Positions 1-12,076 of a stretch of DNA of 64,000 nt are shown piece after piece. This stretch comes from Okapia johnstoni (Eukaryota > Chordata > Mammalia > Artiodactyla > Giraffidae), in the NCBI GenBank assembly GCA_024291935.2, contig CM044315.1, positions 53,418,385 through 53,482,384 of the forward strand, read 5' to 3'. The position numbers were made by a program, and so were the translations under genes. Numbering within the stretch: position 1 is the first letter of the stretch; every line of letters begins with the position of its first letter. The notes under the pieces were generated by a model. That model saw only the letters and a program-made list of their open reading frames with translations, did no database searches and was not told the origin of the DNA.

Positions 1-477
1 CAAAGCTATGGTTTTTCCAGTAGTCATGTGTTGATGTAAGAGTTGGACTAAAAGTTGAGCACTTTATAAAAGCTCAGCTTAGAAAATGAGTGCCAAACAA
101 TTGATGCTTTTGAACTGTGGTGTTGGAGGAGACTCTTGAGAGTCACTTGGACTGCAAGAAGATCCAATGAGCCCGTCCTAAAGGAAATCAGTCCTGAAAT
201 TCATTTTAAGGACTGATGCGGAAGCTGAAACTCCAATACTTTGTCCACCTGATGCGAGGAATTGACTCATTAGAAAAGACCCAGATGCTGGGAACAATTG
301 AAGGCGAGAGGAGAAGAGGATGACAGAGGATGAGATGGCTGGAAAGCATCACCGACATGATGGACATTAGTTTGAGTAGGCTCTGGGGGTTGGTGATGGA
401 CAAGGAATCCTGGTGTGCTGCAGTTCATGGGGTCACAAGAAGTTGGACTCTACTGAGCGACTGAACTTTACTGAACT
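1..477 (+). mobile_element. BovB LINE, 3' end (cut by window edge)
   Basis: The sequence reads as the sense strand of the C-terminal part of the BovB RT polyprotein and its 3' tail, ending in the typical gagcgactgaact(ttactgaact) repeat. The reading frame is broken, and about 30 bp of extra sequence (near 61-90) interrupts the frame after the GAG-CAC-type codons. The element enters from outside the window, so its 5' extent is unknown. It is a dead copy. Confidence 0.9.
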
Positions 478-819
478 ACTACTTATAATAGGTATAGTGT
501 TTGTGTGCTCAAAGTCGTTTCAATTCAGACCTCACTGAGCCAGATTTAGTCTTTAGGAATGTGTGGTGCATTTGGACACTTGGGTGTATATTCTTACTTG
601 ATAAGTTACTTCATTAGGATTGCATTCTTCTCTAGTACATTCAAAATGGAAATAGAAATTACACCCTTACTTTGACTGGAAAATAGAATGAAGTATCTGG
701 CCTTTCATGCTAAAGTAATTTCCATAATTTTTTATCCATTTACTTTTATAAAATATTTTGCACCTTCTTTGTAAACTCTCTTCTTGGTATTCTGAAAAAA
801 ATGCAAATAGCTAAATAAT
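478..819. other. Unassigned AT-rich DNA
   Basis: I see no gene, RNA or recognisable repeat here. Confidence 0.5.
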
Positions 820-905
820 AATTCAGTATTTATTGAGCACATAATAGCACTGTTCTGAGCATTTCATAGGCATTTTGCCTGTAACTATCCTGTATTGGTT
901 AGTTA
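820..905 (-). mobile_element. MIR SINE remnant
   Basis: The + strand reads tatttattgagcacataatagcactgttctgagcattt, which is the antisense of the MIR 3' half (cf. 'tttattgagc..ctatgtgc..gcactgttctaagc'). It is old and diverged. Confidence 0.5.
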
Positions 906-1404
906 TTTTCGCAATATGCATTGTAGAATATAATTGCAGGAACTCGGTGGTAGTCAAGAATAAATATTTACTGAGGCTAAAAATCTACAGGACAGTTTTT
1001 AATTTGTGACTGAGGAGTGTGTTGATCTATTCAGCATCTTTGTTCTGTTTTCAGCTTAGCTGTTTCCCAGAGTTGTGGTTTTCTGTGCAGTGCCTCTGGC
1101 TCATGTTCCTCTCACTGTCCTCCTGAGGACAAGAGAGTGACCTGGACATGATCTTTTTTTGTTTTTATTTTTTAGTTATGTCAAAAGTGCTAATGGGTAA
1201 AGAAAAACACTGAAGGCATTTTAAAGTCTAAAAGTAGCCCATTATCAACCTCATTTTATTGGTCAGTGCAAGCCCAATCTTCTAGACACAAAGAAGTAAG
1301 GCATGTCCGTAGTGGAAGTGTTCTGCAAAGTTCCATGGCAAAGTATGACTGTAGAAAGAGTTGAATTTTTGAGACCAATCATGCAATATAACATATATGC
1401 TAAA
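906..1404. other. Unassigned DNA
   Basis: No supported feature. Short open frames only. Confidence 0.5.
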
Positions 1405-1460
1405 AGGCAAGTGATTTTCTCATTCCCATTTTACAGATGAGGCACACACATACATGTTAA
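1405..1460 (-). mobile_element. MIR core fragment
   Basis: It contains the conserved antisense MIR motif 'cccattttacagatgaggca'. Only this short piece is recognisable. Confidence 0.4.
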
Positions 1461-1549
1461 AAACCTTCCCCAACTTTCAGGAGGTTTACAAATTGTTGAA
1501 GATGTGACAAAGGTATAACTTTAACATAAAAAGACCATGCAGATAGTAT

Positions 1550-1763
1550 GGTGATATGGTGGTTTAGTTGCCAAGTTGTGTCCAACCTTTTGCAACCCTA
1601 TGGACTGTAGCACACCAAACTCCTCTGTCCATTGAATTTTCCAGCCAAGAATACTGGAGTGGGTAACCATTTCCTTCTCTAGGGGAACTTCCTGACCCAG
1701 GGACAGAACCCAGATCTCCCGTATTACAGGTGGTTTCTTTACCTATTGAACCACCAGGGAAGC
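1550..1763 (-). mobile_element. Bov-tA type SINE with target-site duplication
   Basis: The antisense SINE reads from 'gttgccaagttgtgtccaac' through 'gaatactggagtgggtaacc' to 'ccaccagggaagccc', the complement of the tRNA-derived head. Imperfect flanking direct repeats (ccatgca..tagtat, about 1535-1549 and 1764-1778, two mismatches) mark the target site, so this is a complete retroposed copy of moderate age. Confidence 0.9.
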
Positions 1764-1899
1764 CCATGCAAGTAGTATATGATTTAGGAAAATAATAGAA
1801 TTTTCAGTAATTGGCATGGCAACATAGAAATAGTCAATACTGTGGGATGTAGAACCTGAAGTAGACTGAAGAAACATGGCTAGAATTTAAACAACTAGA

Positions 1900-3045
1900 A
1901 GGAAAAATGGCATTTTGTATAAGAAGGTAATGGAATACAAGCAGACATGGCCATGTGTTTGGGGGACAGTGAGTTCACCAGAATCAATGTAATGTTCAAA
2001 AAAAGACATAGGATATTTGATTGTAGAATCCAGGATTAATGATTAGTCTGACCACTTAGAGAGAGTCGATTGTTGTGAGCTGTGTATAATGTTGAGAAAC
2101 CAGGTTGATGATTATTATTTTGTATTGATGTAATATTAAGAAGCCCAAACTTCAGTGGTATAAGAAATGAAAGAACTGTTATAAGACACACTGGTGAAGA
2201 ACACTAAATAGACTTGCTAATCTATCCCATACTGGGGAAGATGACTAGGAATAACTGAACTTAGCCACAAAGTTTTGAGTTTGAGCATAAGGATTGAAAC
2301 AGGAATATTAGGGATGGGGTATGGGTTGGCAGGGGAAAGATGCTGATTCTGGTTTTGGATATGTTGAGTTTTATATAATAATTGAGTTATACAAAATAAG
2401 ACTTTCCAGCATAGAATTAGAAATTAGGAGCTAGAGTTCACTAAGAGAAAAGGATTTAGAGTTCAGGCATTATTTAACGTGGGGTTTGCGTTAAAGCTAT
2501 CAGATAAATATTGGAGGGTTGATATGTAGGAAAGAACTATGAGGATCAGGAATTAAACCTTGTGGATATCCTGCATTTGGAGAATGAAAAAAAGATGAAA
2601 GGGATTATCCTAAAAGGAGTGGAAATGTAGTTATCAGAATACCAGAAGCAGGATAGTAGAGGGAGCAGAAATTAAGAGCAGATAAAATCCTAAAATGTGT
2701 AATTGTCTCAAATACTACAAACACACCTATAAAAAATTATTGGATTTGACTTTTTTAGGGTATTGTTGATCTAAAAGAATGCTGTTTCTAATAAATTCTA
2801 GGTGCTTGATTAGAAAGAAAAGAATGAGTGGCTAGAGAGGCTAGAAAGGGACATTAAATAGATCATTCAAATGTTCAGAAATAAATAAAGCTAGCACAGT
2901 GATTAACAACATGGAGAGAAGAGTCAGCAGTTGTTCCCAAGAGGAGGAAAAGGTGTCAGTCCCTGAGGATAGTTTTAAAAGGAGTAGTTGGGCTTTTGTC
3001 CTGCTTTTACACCTCTTTGACATTACTTTTGCGGTGAAGTGGAAG
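1900..3045 (-). mobile_element. Ancient L2 LINE remnant
   Basis: The + strand carries the order of motifs typical of antisense L2, such as 'ggttttggatatgttgagttt' near 2353 and 'gagttcaggcattattt' near 2459. It is strongly diverged and its edges are uncertain. Small open frames at 2.8-3.2 kb lie inside it and are not credible genes. Confidence 0.5.
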
Positions 3046-3404
3046 ATCAACACTCATATATGTACATACATTTATTTGCCCATTATTAACTTCTGTAAAA
3101 TAAAAACTTACCTTGAAACAGTATGTATCATCACAGTGATAACAGTGAATGGATTTTTTAATTTTAATTAGATTATATTTTATATCATGTTGGTTATCCT
3201 ATTAAGGACTTTAAATAGTATATAGTATTAGATACTATGCACATAGCAGTAGATCTGCACATAGTAATAGATCATTTCATGTAAATGTTATAAACATGCA
3301 ATAAATCAAGATTATTTACGTTATACTCTAAGATGGCCAGAAAACAATTTCATGGAAACATCTTACAGCTCCTATTAGTATGCCTTTCTATTATTCTTTA
3401 TGTG

Positions 3405-3465
3405 GTTAAATCAATAAGTGTCAAGTCCTATAATAGGTGCTGGAAATAAAACTGTACAAACCATC
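3405..3465 (-). mobile_element. L2 3'-end fragment
   Basis: 'aagtcctataataggtgctggaaataaaac' resembles the antisense L2 tail ('ggcactgtgctaggcgctggggatacaa'). It is short and diverged. Confidence 0.35.
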
Positions 3466-3503
3466 ACTTTCCCATAAGTGATACATATATAATAATGTCT
3501 TTT

Positions 3504-3724
3504 GCTTTGTGTGCTATCTTAGTTGTGTCCAACACTTTGCGACTCCATGGACTGTAGCCAGCTAGGCTCCTCTGTCCATGGGATTCTACAGGTAAGAATA
3601 CTGGAATGGGTTGCCATTTCCTTCTCCAGGGGATCTTCTCGACCCAGGGAATCAAACCCGCATTCCCTGTGACTCTTGCATTGGCAGGTGGATTCTTTAC
3701 CAGTGAGTCACATGGGATGCCGAG
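3504..3724 (-). mobile_element. Bov-tA3-like SINE
   Basis: Antisense SINE starting 'gtgtgctatcttagttgtgtcc' and ending in the complement of a tRNA-like head ('ttctttaccagtgagtcacatgggatgcc'). Possible 11-bp target repeats taatgt(c/g)tttt lie at 3493-3503 and 3725-3735. Confidence 0.85.
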
Positions 3725-3735
3725 TAATGTGTTTT

Positions 3736-5284
3736 ATATACATACAAATACAGATGTGAATACATACAGAAATTATACCTTTATTTAGTTAATAGTGCCC
3801 ATAATTTAAGTCATTGAATTACCTGCATACCATTTCATTGAAGACTCAAACTCGCTTTTTGAGGTAGATCAGTACTTATGGAAGATGTACCTTTTCAGTC
3901 CTATTTATATGCACTTTTTCATCTCATTCTTGATGTATTTTATGTAGTGAGTCAGTCATTTTAAATACTAAGTGTTTTTAACTCACACCATGCATCATTA
4001 GAGTGTAAATTTTTCATTTTTTAACTTTTGAGTTAATGCAATTGAGATCATAATAATGATGATGATAATAATAATACAGTGCTAGTGCATCCCAGTCTAT
4101 ATCTAAAGCATTTTGCCAACATTCTTTGGACTGTTTTATCAGGGGCTGAGTAAATTCTGTGTAGTACCTAGCAGGATGATAAAAATGTAACCAACATATC
4201 TAATGAGCAGATAATTTTTAGAGGGAATCTCCTAACACATGGGAGAAAAAGAAGTTCTACAACATTGCTAGATAAAATATAAGGAAGAAGAGCTGAACAG
4301 GGCCTCAAGCCTCTGCGAGTCATCAGTATCCTGATTTAGCCTGCTTGTTCGTACCAGCTATCAAGTGGAATCGGGAGAGAGCAAGGGAGGTGCTGTGACA
4401 AGGTGCCACTGAGAGGAAACTAACTGGGATTCTGCATGCCAACCCATATGGGGTTCAGAGAAGTGGATCAGCTGATGGAATACACCGTCTTTAGGGACTG
4501 ACTGTAAAGTTCACAAAATACAATTGACTATCGATCACAAATTCAACATCTATGATTTTTTTTTTAACAAAAATTAACTGCTGAGGATAAAAGAGTATAG
4601 AAAATAGTGATAATTATTTTGATTAAACTTGACAAACTGTTTATTTGTGTCTAAATGCCTCCCACTTAAAAAATGAACAAAAACAGAATAGAAAAAAGAA
4701 AATATTTATGCAATATCTTTGACTGCCAATTTCACTGTATTATATAAATTGCATGCATGTCTTTGAAAAAAAAACTGCCCTTTTAAAGGCTTCTAAGAAA
4801 TCAGTTATTACTATCCTTTTTAATTTTTAAGATCTTGAGCTTCTGGAAAGGTATGCCTTTTTCAAAGCCCCTAGTTAGGATCTAAAAAGGAGCAAGCTAA
4901 GGTTTATCTCATTGTTATCGTGCACTTCTCAGCAAAGACCTTACTGGGCCTCCTTGCACTGCATGTGATGCATGTGTCCTCTAGTGATTGTAAAAATAAC
5001 CTGTGGATGTACTGACCTTTTTAAGAGGCTTAGGGAAAGAAAGGGAAAAAAAGGATATGTTCTACAATTAGATTTAAATAGTGTTGCTGTCATTTTGGGG
5101 AGGAGGGTTGCTTTTTCATCCAGAAGGTAAGACTATTAACATTTTAGGAAGAAAAGTAATAGCCAATATGAGTAAGCTTTTTGAAGAAATTATTACTTTC
5201 ATATAGTTGGTATAAAGATTAAAAATACATACATTGGTTTCTATAAGAAATAATTCAAAATATACAAGTCACTGATACCATATT
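3736..5284. other. Unassigned AT-rich DNA
   Basis: It contains a short (ATA/ATG)n tract at about 4049-4076 and several A/T runs. I see no gene and no confident repeat family in the rest. Confidence 0.5.
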
Positions 5285-5380
5285 CACTGATATCCAATAC
5301 AACATTGCTTAGAATAAAATATTGGAAATAAATAAATGTCCAATAGGAAAATGGTTGAATTGTGGTATACATCAAAATGA
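5285..5380 (+). mobile_element. L1M fragment, ORF2 end
   Basis: 'attggaaataaataaatgtccaataggaaaatggttgaattgtggta' matches the sense strand of the L1 ORF2 3' end ('aaatgtccatcaataggggaatggttaaa..tggta'). It may continue at 6385-6580 after an interruption. Confidence 0.5.
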
Positions 5381-5484
5381 GCTTCTCTCATTGTTTCTCC
5401 ACCTCAGTTTGAGGCATTACATTCTAGGAAATTTAACTAGAAACTAGGCATTATCCTTGACCTGTTTTCTTACTCATCATATTA

Positions 5485-5665
5485 CATCCTATACCTGGTT
5501 TTGAATCTTGACTCTGCCAGTTCCATACCTTCTCCATAACTTAGTTTATTCATTTGTGATGTAAGAGTAACAGTAATACTCAGCTTATTAGGTTAAACAC
5601 AATCTTATAGCTATAGCACTTCAATCAGTGTCTGACAGTTAATAGATCCTTAATGAATATTACTT
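5485..5665 (+). mobile_element. MIR SINE
   Basis: Sense MIR: 'gttttgaatcttgactctgcca', 'cttagtttattcatttgtgatgtaag', 'ttaggttaaacac' and a tail like 'aatagatccttaatgaatatta'. The order of motifs agrees with the family consensus. Confidence 0.7.
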
Positions 5666-5689
5666 TTCAATGTTACAAAGGTGATAATA

Positions 5690-6355
5690 TAATCATTTCT
5701 TTAGTCATTTCATTTTATATGCAGAAAGTTTATTGAATTCATCTTGAAACTGACTTTTAACTGTTTCTAAACTTTGACTCCTTGTCCCATGTAAATCTAG
5801 CTCCTATTATGTAGCCATTATATGATATATTTGGATTTGGCCATCTTATTCTCCTGCTTAAAACCTTTCAGTGAACTTTGCTGACTTATAAGACGTGTAG
5901 GCTCCACTGACTGTCACTGTTTACAAACTCAAGCTCATTTTTCACCATTTATTTTATGTTCTAGCCATCCTAAAGTGTTTATTCTTTCTTTCGTGGAATG
6001 CCAGCCTGTTTTCCTTAAGCTAGTGTGTTTGTCTATGTCTCCTTTGCCTGGAAATACTCATTAATACTTTAATTTTGACTCATTAACTTCTACTCACCCT
6101 TTAACAGTTAGCTTTATGAATTTGACCTCTTTCTGGAGTTAGACTTAGTTTGGGTATCCCTTTTCTGATTCTCATAATTCTATGTAATATTATTATCACA
6201 TCTGCTGCCTTGCATTTTAATTATTTAATGTCTTTCTTCCCAACAGAGTTTGAGTACAGTGATATAAAGTTCTTAGTATTATGTATCCCTTGTGCTTGGC
6301 ACAGTGCTTAGAGCATAGTAGCTGTTATATAAATGCTTTGAACAAATGAATATTA
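5690..6355 (+). mobile_element. L2 LINE 3' end
   Basis: Sense L2 motifs appear in order: 'ctcctgcttaaaacctttcagtg', 'ctcctttgcctggaaatactca', 'ctactcaccctttaacag', and a tail 'gtgcttggcacagtgcttagagcatagtag..aaatgctttgaacaaatgaata'. It is an ancient non-coding remnant. Confidence 0.75.
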
Positions 6356-6384
6356 TTTAATATAATTGTTATGAACATTTAAAA

Positions 6385-6580
6385 ATAGTTATGAAAAGTT
6401 ATATAGCCATAGAAAATGTTTGCAATATCCTGTGAGGTGAAAAAGCAAGGGACAAAATTCTATATGGAATTATGCATTCCACTGTTAGAATTGTGTAAAA
6501 AACAGTCAATGGAAAAATTGTGTAAGTTTATGAATATATTTATATAAATTTTCCAATTAATTTCCAAGACAGAATACTTA
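6385..6580 (+). mobile_element. L1M 3' UTR fragment
   Basis: 'tatatagccatagaaaatgtttgcaatat..gtgaggtgaaaaagcaagg' resembles L1M sense sequence just downstream of the piece at 5285-5380. The two pieces are about 1 kb apart here and could be one old element. Confidence 0.45.
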
Positions 6581-7903
6581 ATATGTATTTCAGTACTAGT
6601 GCAATGTATATACTTAGAAAATCTTCCTAAAATATTTAGTCATCTCCTGATTTTTAACTGTCTTCTAAAGCCTGCAAAGTATCCTACAATGTTCATAAAT
6701 CTTCACTTCTCTGTTCTTATGTACATGAGGGCTACATGGATACGTTCAAAGCAGTGGCATACAATAGTTGCATTCACAGTGCCTTGCCTCAATGCAAGGT
6801 TGGTATAAGATGTGAAATGTATGGATTCTCAATTTAAAAAGTGTAAAAATCCATTTAGAGAAAAACAGCTATAATTCTAATTTTCAATGCCTTGATTCTG
6901 TAATATTTCTCAAAATTAAAGTCAATAATTTTCCTTATAGATACAAAATATCAGCACTTGTATTCACATATGATTCCTAAGTTTACCTCCAGTGTAAACA
7001 TTTATTTGAAACTAACTCATAGTTTTAATCTCCAACATATTTTATCTCAACACTTTAGTGTGATGGACTATTTCCTAGAGAACTCCAACCAGTCATGATG
7101 CTATCACATTAGTAGCAATTTTAGACAGTTTGAAAGAGGAAAAGTGAACATTTTTCCTTTTAGATGATTTTTGGACACTACATCTGAAAGCCCATTTAGA
7201 CTATCAAACTTATCATTGTCATAAATAAAGGCAAGGGCAGGATCGACAGAACATTGACTGGAATCAGGAAGCCAGTCGTGACTTCTAGATACTATTTCTC
7301 TTCTCTGTGGTTAGTTTTGGATAATGGCTAGCTTCTGGTCATTTTCTTAGTTTCTTTTTTTTTGTGTGATAATTCAATTGGTGAGCATTGTCTGAGTCCA
7401 CTCAGACTGTATTCATTTTTTATTGATGGCTAGTTCGACAAGCACATCTAATAATTACAATGATCCATTATGCTTAAAATAACTTTATAATTTATAAAGC
7501 AATTATGGATGCACCATGTCTAGACCTCATCTACACAGTTTCTAGTGACAGAAAATATTTTCCTCACATCACAAATCAAATCTCAAAAAGTCTGAAGAAG
7601 GTACAAAAACTTAGTGAACTTAGCCTTCTAATTCTGTGCTTTATTTTTTCACTACCCCACACTGGCTTCCTTGCATCATGTAGTGCGATAAAATAGAGGT
7701 CCAAAGTTGTGTAAAAATTTTCTTTTCTGTCTGTTGAAATTTTTCTATAATATAACACCCTGACCTTTTGATCCATGTCTATTTGGAGGCAAATTTATAA
7801 CATCATTTGGAAAGACCAGTGTAGTTTACAATAAATACACTTAAGTAAGTAGGACCAAAATATCTTTGCACTAATTGAGATCCAGACACTTGCATTTCTC
7901 ATG
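6581..7903. other. Unassigned AT-rich DNA
   Basis: No supported gene. Overlapping open frames of 60-70 codons on both strands at 7505-7776 have no recognisable motif and are expected by chance. Confidence 0.5.
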
Positions 7904-7934
7904 AGGTGAAGTGAAGTGAAAGTCACTCAGTCAA
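7904..7934 (-). mobile_element. Bov SINE tip
   Basis: 'gtgaagtgaagtgaaagtcactcagtc' is the extreme 3' tip of a Bov SINE (antisense), with nothing further of the body. It is either a severely 5'-truncated insertion or a deletion remnant. Confidence 0.6.
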
Positions 7935-8540
7935 TATTTGATATTTCCTATAAAACCTCAAGAAGCATATTAGTGTTCCTATGAAAGTTCTTGGAAATAT
8001 ATTGATTTTTCTCATTATTCTTTTAGAGTTCTAAAGGAGATTGTAAATAAAAGCTGGGCAACATTCAAGTGTTGATGTTTTCACAAATAACTTACTTTTA
8101 AACCTTCTGTAAGTATATCAGTAGTATTTGTCAAGAATGAATTATAATAATTATCTATGGTAAAAATAAAAACAATACTTAGATAGAAATCAGAAATTAT
8201 TTTAAATAACAGCAGATTAACGTCATTTAAACTTCAGGAGCCTAAGGCTAAGTATCATTGCCTGTTTCTAATAGAAAAACATTTAAATACCAATGCTGTT
8301 TCTACATTTCCACAGCTTTTGAACTTGACCTTATTCAGTATTTCTTTGACAGAATCTTCAGTAGATACCAGAAAGGGAAAAGGAAAACTTTTGTGTGTTC
8401 TTGTACCCATGAATCTCATGAGGATTTTTGGTCCTCAGTATATACACCCAGATTTAGAGAAATATAGGATTCTATTATCATTATACTGAAATTCTTATAA
8501 ATGAAGTATTATTTGTAGCAATTAGCAAATTCTTGAATGG
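7935..8540. other. Unassigned DNA
   Basis: No supported feature. Confidence 0.5.
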
Positions 8541-8880
8541 ACACTTATTCTTTTATTTTTTTTTTAATTTTTCTACATTAAGTTAGTTTAGAGACATAGC
8601 CCCTCATCCTTCTGACAGGAAGGGAAAAGTAGTCATTCCTGAAAAACTGTTCCTAATGAGGCCTTCCCTCAATGGGAAGCATTTTGCCAGAGCCTGCCTG
8701 ACTTGCAGGAGTGGGAATATCCAACTCCAATCCCCTGTAGTCTTCCTGTCTCATCTAAGGGTGAGGAGGGGGAACAGGGGAATGAGAAGTACTTGTTAAG
8801 GTCACAGCCCAGGGGCACAGGCTCATTAAAATACTGAGACTTAATCACAGGAGTACTAAGTCCTTCCTTTCCCACCACAC
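8541..8880 (-). mobile_element. Possible retroposed or LTR-like block, unidentified
   Basis: A block clearly richer in G+C than its surroundings is bounded on the left by a T-rich run (about 8550-8570). Read on the - strand this resembles an RNA-derived body followed by a poly(A)-like tail. The - strand frame 8669-8878 (69 codons) shows no recognised domain. I could not establish target-site repeats or LTR ends, so the class is a guess. Confidence 0.25.
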
Positions 8881-9165
8881 TTCACCACCATGTCAGTAGG
8901 CTTCCTATATAACAGTAGGTGATTAGACCTGAAAGAACTTATATCTCAGATTTTATTCTATAAGAAATCTCTTGATGGAAACTCAAAGACAATAGGGATG
9001 CATAACCAAGGACATCAGAGGAGATGTTACCTCTGATATGTAAAACTATGGCAAGCAGTAAATATGACCAATTAGCCAATTTGAGCACTTAGATGTAGAA
9101 TTGTAAACAAATGCATTTTTTCCCCCCTTTGCTCATTGAAAGGAAACATTGGGCTTTCAAGGACT
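8881..9165. other. Unassigned DNA
   Basis: No supported feature. Confidence 0.5.
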
Positions 9166-9266
9166 CACAGATTCATGTCAATGTATGACAAAAACCACAA
9201 TATTGTAAAGTAATTAGCCTCCAATTAAAATAAATAAATAATTTTTTTTAAATTAAAAAAAAAAAG
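9166..9266 (+). mobile_element. Young ruminant L1, extreme 3' end
   Basis: 'gattcatgtcaatgtatgac..aaccacaatattgtaaagtaattagcctccaatt' followed by an A-rich tail is the sense 3' terminus of the ruminant L1. The same sequence appears in antisense at 34.8 kb and 44.8 kb. This copy is truncated to about 100 bp. Confidence 0.85.
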
Positions 9267-9277
9267 TGTTTTCTAGG

Positions 9278-9503
9278 TTTGTGCTTGTGCTATGTCGCTT
9301 CAGTGTGTCCAACTCTTTGTGACCCCACGGACTATAGCCTGTTAGGCTCTTCTGTCTACAGGATTCTCCAAGCAAGAATACTGAAGTGGGTTACCATTTT
9401 CTTCTCCAAGGGATCTTCCCAACCCACAGATCGAACCCATGTCCCTTAAGATTCCTGCAATGGCAGGTGGGTTCTTTACCCTTAGGGCCACCTGGGAAGC
9501 CCC
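9278..9503 (-). mobile_element. Bov-tA3-like SINE
   Basis: Antisense SINE from 'gtgctatgtcgcttcagtgtgtcc' to 'gggccacctgggaagcccc'. It lies directly downstream of the A-rich tail of the preceding L1 3' end, a common landing site. Confidence 0.9.
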
Positions 9504-9574
9504 TTTCCTGGTTCAGCAATCCCTAAAAGTTTCTGAGTTTCAAGAGTGATAAAACATGCATTTACCTGTTCATT

Positions 9575-9860
9575 CCACATTTCATTTTTGACCACCTACC
9601 ATGGGGTAGACACTGGTGTTGCTGTAGAGATCACAGCAGCCCAATACCCTGTCCTCATGAACCTTACATTCTAGCTATAGGGAGGCGGACATTTGAAGTC
9701 TTTTTAATTAATAGAGAAATAAATGAGTAAAACATATAATGTTTTAGACGGTAATAAATTCTATGAAGTAAATCGGGAAAATGAGTGTTTGACATTTCAA
9801 ATAGCATGTTCAAGAAAAATCTTATAAAGGTTATAGTTAAGGGAAGTCCTGAAATATAGC
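9575..9860 (-). mobile_element. L2 LINE 3' end
   Basis: Antisense L2: 'gaccacctaccatggggtagacactgg', 'ccctgtcctcatgaaccttacattctagc' and 'gtaataaattctatgaag'. The order agrees with L2 read backwards from its 3' end. Confidence 0.65.
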
Positions 9861-9869
9861 AAAGATGTA

Positions 9870-11816
9870 TATTAAACATTCATTCCTTAAAATTCAAAAC
9901 ATATTTGAGTGATAGGTAGTGTGAGCCTCTGAATGCTTTGGAGTAGCTCAGAACTACCTAAGATTGCTTAGGCAGGGGGAAGAATGCTAATTCCTGGAGG
10001 TTTTATAATCTATCAGGACCAATTTCACAGTAAAGTTTTTAAAATAGATACAAATAAAGGGATTTTGTGTGTGCCTAAATACAATAATTTATATAATGTA
10101 TAAGGAAATGTAGATTTGAATTCTCTGATTAATTATAAACTGAATGGTTCTACACTTTCATTATTTTCCAGTATGATCGTCTCAAGAGATACCTCTTATT
10201 CCTCTTCTACTGAACATTTGTGTGTTAAGTCATTCATTTGTCTTTCTATTCACCTCTAATTTGTCAGTGAACCTTTAACTGACATTTGTTAAAGTTCACT
10301 AAATTTGGAAGAGATTCGTGAGGATTAAGAAGTGTCAGAAATAGTTCTGTGTTAAAAACAAAGGGTCAAAAGCAATGCCTCATTAGTATAGATCTATTTA
10401 ATGGAGAGCTTGGCATAAATCTTGGATCACATAAAAAGAAAATAAAAACTTTGCAGGAAAAAAAGAACTATTTGCATAAAGATAGCCATTGGAGAGTTTA
10501 TACTTCATTAACCTGTTGAATCTTGTAAAAGGTCAGAAACAGAAATCATATTAAAAACCATAAAGAACTCAGTAGAGATAATATACTTAATTCCTAGGTT
10601 ATAAGATTACTTACTGAGTCTAGGCCTGAGGTAAAATATCTTAGAACAAATAATTTTCTTAAAAATAGGAATTAAAGTGCTCTACAAAATATATATATTA
10701 TTAAATTAATATATAAAATAATAAAATGTTTATCAAGGACATTTGAAATCTTTTTAAGGTTCAGTAAAGCATGCTTTAATAGTTTTCAGAAAATTGCACT
10801 TTGCTGATATTCAGGGAAAAAGTTATCTAAAGCTGATTCAAAAATATGAGTATCATTTTTAAAGGTTTGATTTACATTTAACAATTTCTTGATGTAAACA
10901 TTATAAGAATTTGTTTAACAACACTTAAATTTTCTTCATAATAACTGCTGAATATGTATGACTATCTGACTCCTTACAAATTCTTACTAATTACCCTGAT
11001 ATTTTATTGTGGAAAATAAGTTTAATGTATTTTTCCTACCCTAGATTTTTTTTTTTAATTCAGCAATTATTAATATATCCTCTCCTTTCTCTTTTACGTC
11101 TTCCATTATTCTTAGTTTCACCCTAATTATCTCAGCAACTCTGCGTTTGATATATTTTCCAAACCTTCACCAAATGTGTAGCTGCTTTCCCTACCTCATA
11201 GTTTCTGTAGACTGAAGTCAACTCCATGGCTGCTTCTGCTAGAGCAGAGTGCTTTACTAAAAAGATATTCCCACTAATTCTACCTACATCAATATTAACT
11301 TTTTTTTTTGGCAGCCACGCTATTCAGGTCCAAAAGAAACTACTTCATTTCCTCCCTTCAAAATTACTCATGTGTATATACTTGTGTGTGTATTTAGACA
11401 GAGAGAAAAGAGAAGTGAACAAGAAAGAAAAGAAGAAACTGTCTTTTCTTTCACGTCACCAATTTCTCTCCAAGGTTTAATGTAAATGCCTTATAAATAA
11501 CAGCCTTGCTTTTCTACTTCTGGAACATAAGTTACTGCAAAATTTGTGAAAAATTTCACCTGTAAGTTTGGAACAATTAATGAGATGATTTTATATAAAC
11601 CAATCGGAGTGATATATTCATTTGAAGGAAATCAGTTGATTCTAAAGTAAGAGTAATATATAATTCTTAAAATTTCTTAGAAGGATATTAAGTGAAAATC
11701 TTTCAAGTTTAATTCAAATTCCACATCCTAAAGAAAACTCAATTAAAATAAACTGTCTTGAGCATCCAAAGGTTTTTGTTGAAAAGATACAAGAAACCTG
11801 AAATTAGAGAGCAGTT
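9870..11816. other. Unassigned AT-rich DNA
   Basis: Long low-GC stretch with A/T runs and no recognised repeat. The 84-codon frame at 11226-11480 ends in a lysine-rich low-complexity tail and has no domain I recognise. Confidence 0.5.
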
Positions 11817-11842
11817 TTACAATATCAATAAGAAGCACTAGA

Positions 11843-12050
11843 CATAGTGGCTCAGACAGTAACGAATGTCTGCAATGCAGGAGACCTGGATTCTATCCCT
11901 GGGTTCAGAAGATCCCTTGGAGAAGGGAATGGCTACCCACTCCAATATTCTTGCCTGGAGAATTCCACTGATAGAGAAACCTCAAGAGCTACAGTCCACG
12001 GGGTAGCAGAAGAGTCAGAGGTGACTTGAGTGACTAAAAAAAAATTTTTT
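11843..12050 (+). mobile_element. Bov-tA SINE with long target-site duplication
   Basis: Sense SINE: 'gtggctcagacagtaacgaa', 'ttgcctggagaattcc' and 'gagtcagaggtgacttgagtgac', with an A-run tail. It is flanked by a 26-bp direct repeat (11817-11842 and 12051-12076, two mismatches; core 'caataagaagcactaga'). The 60-codon frame inside is fortuitous. Confidence 0.95.
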
Positions 12051-12076
12051 TTACAGTGTCAATAAGAAGCACTAGA

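Noticed and set aside
2841..3171. Opposed frames of 70 and 90 codons
   Set aside because: They lie in an ancient L2 remnant, overlap on both strands and show no domain or splice context.
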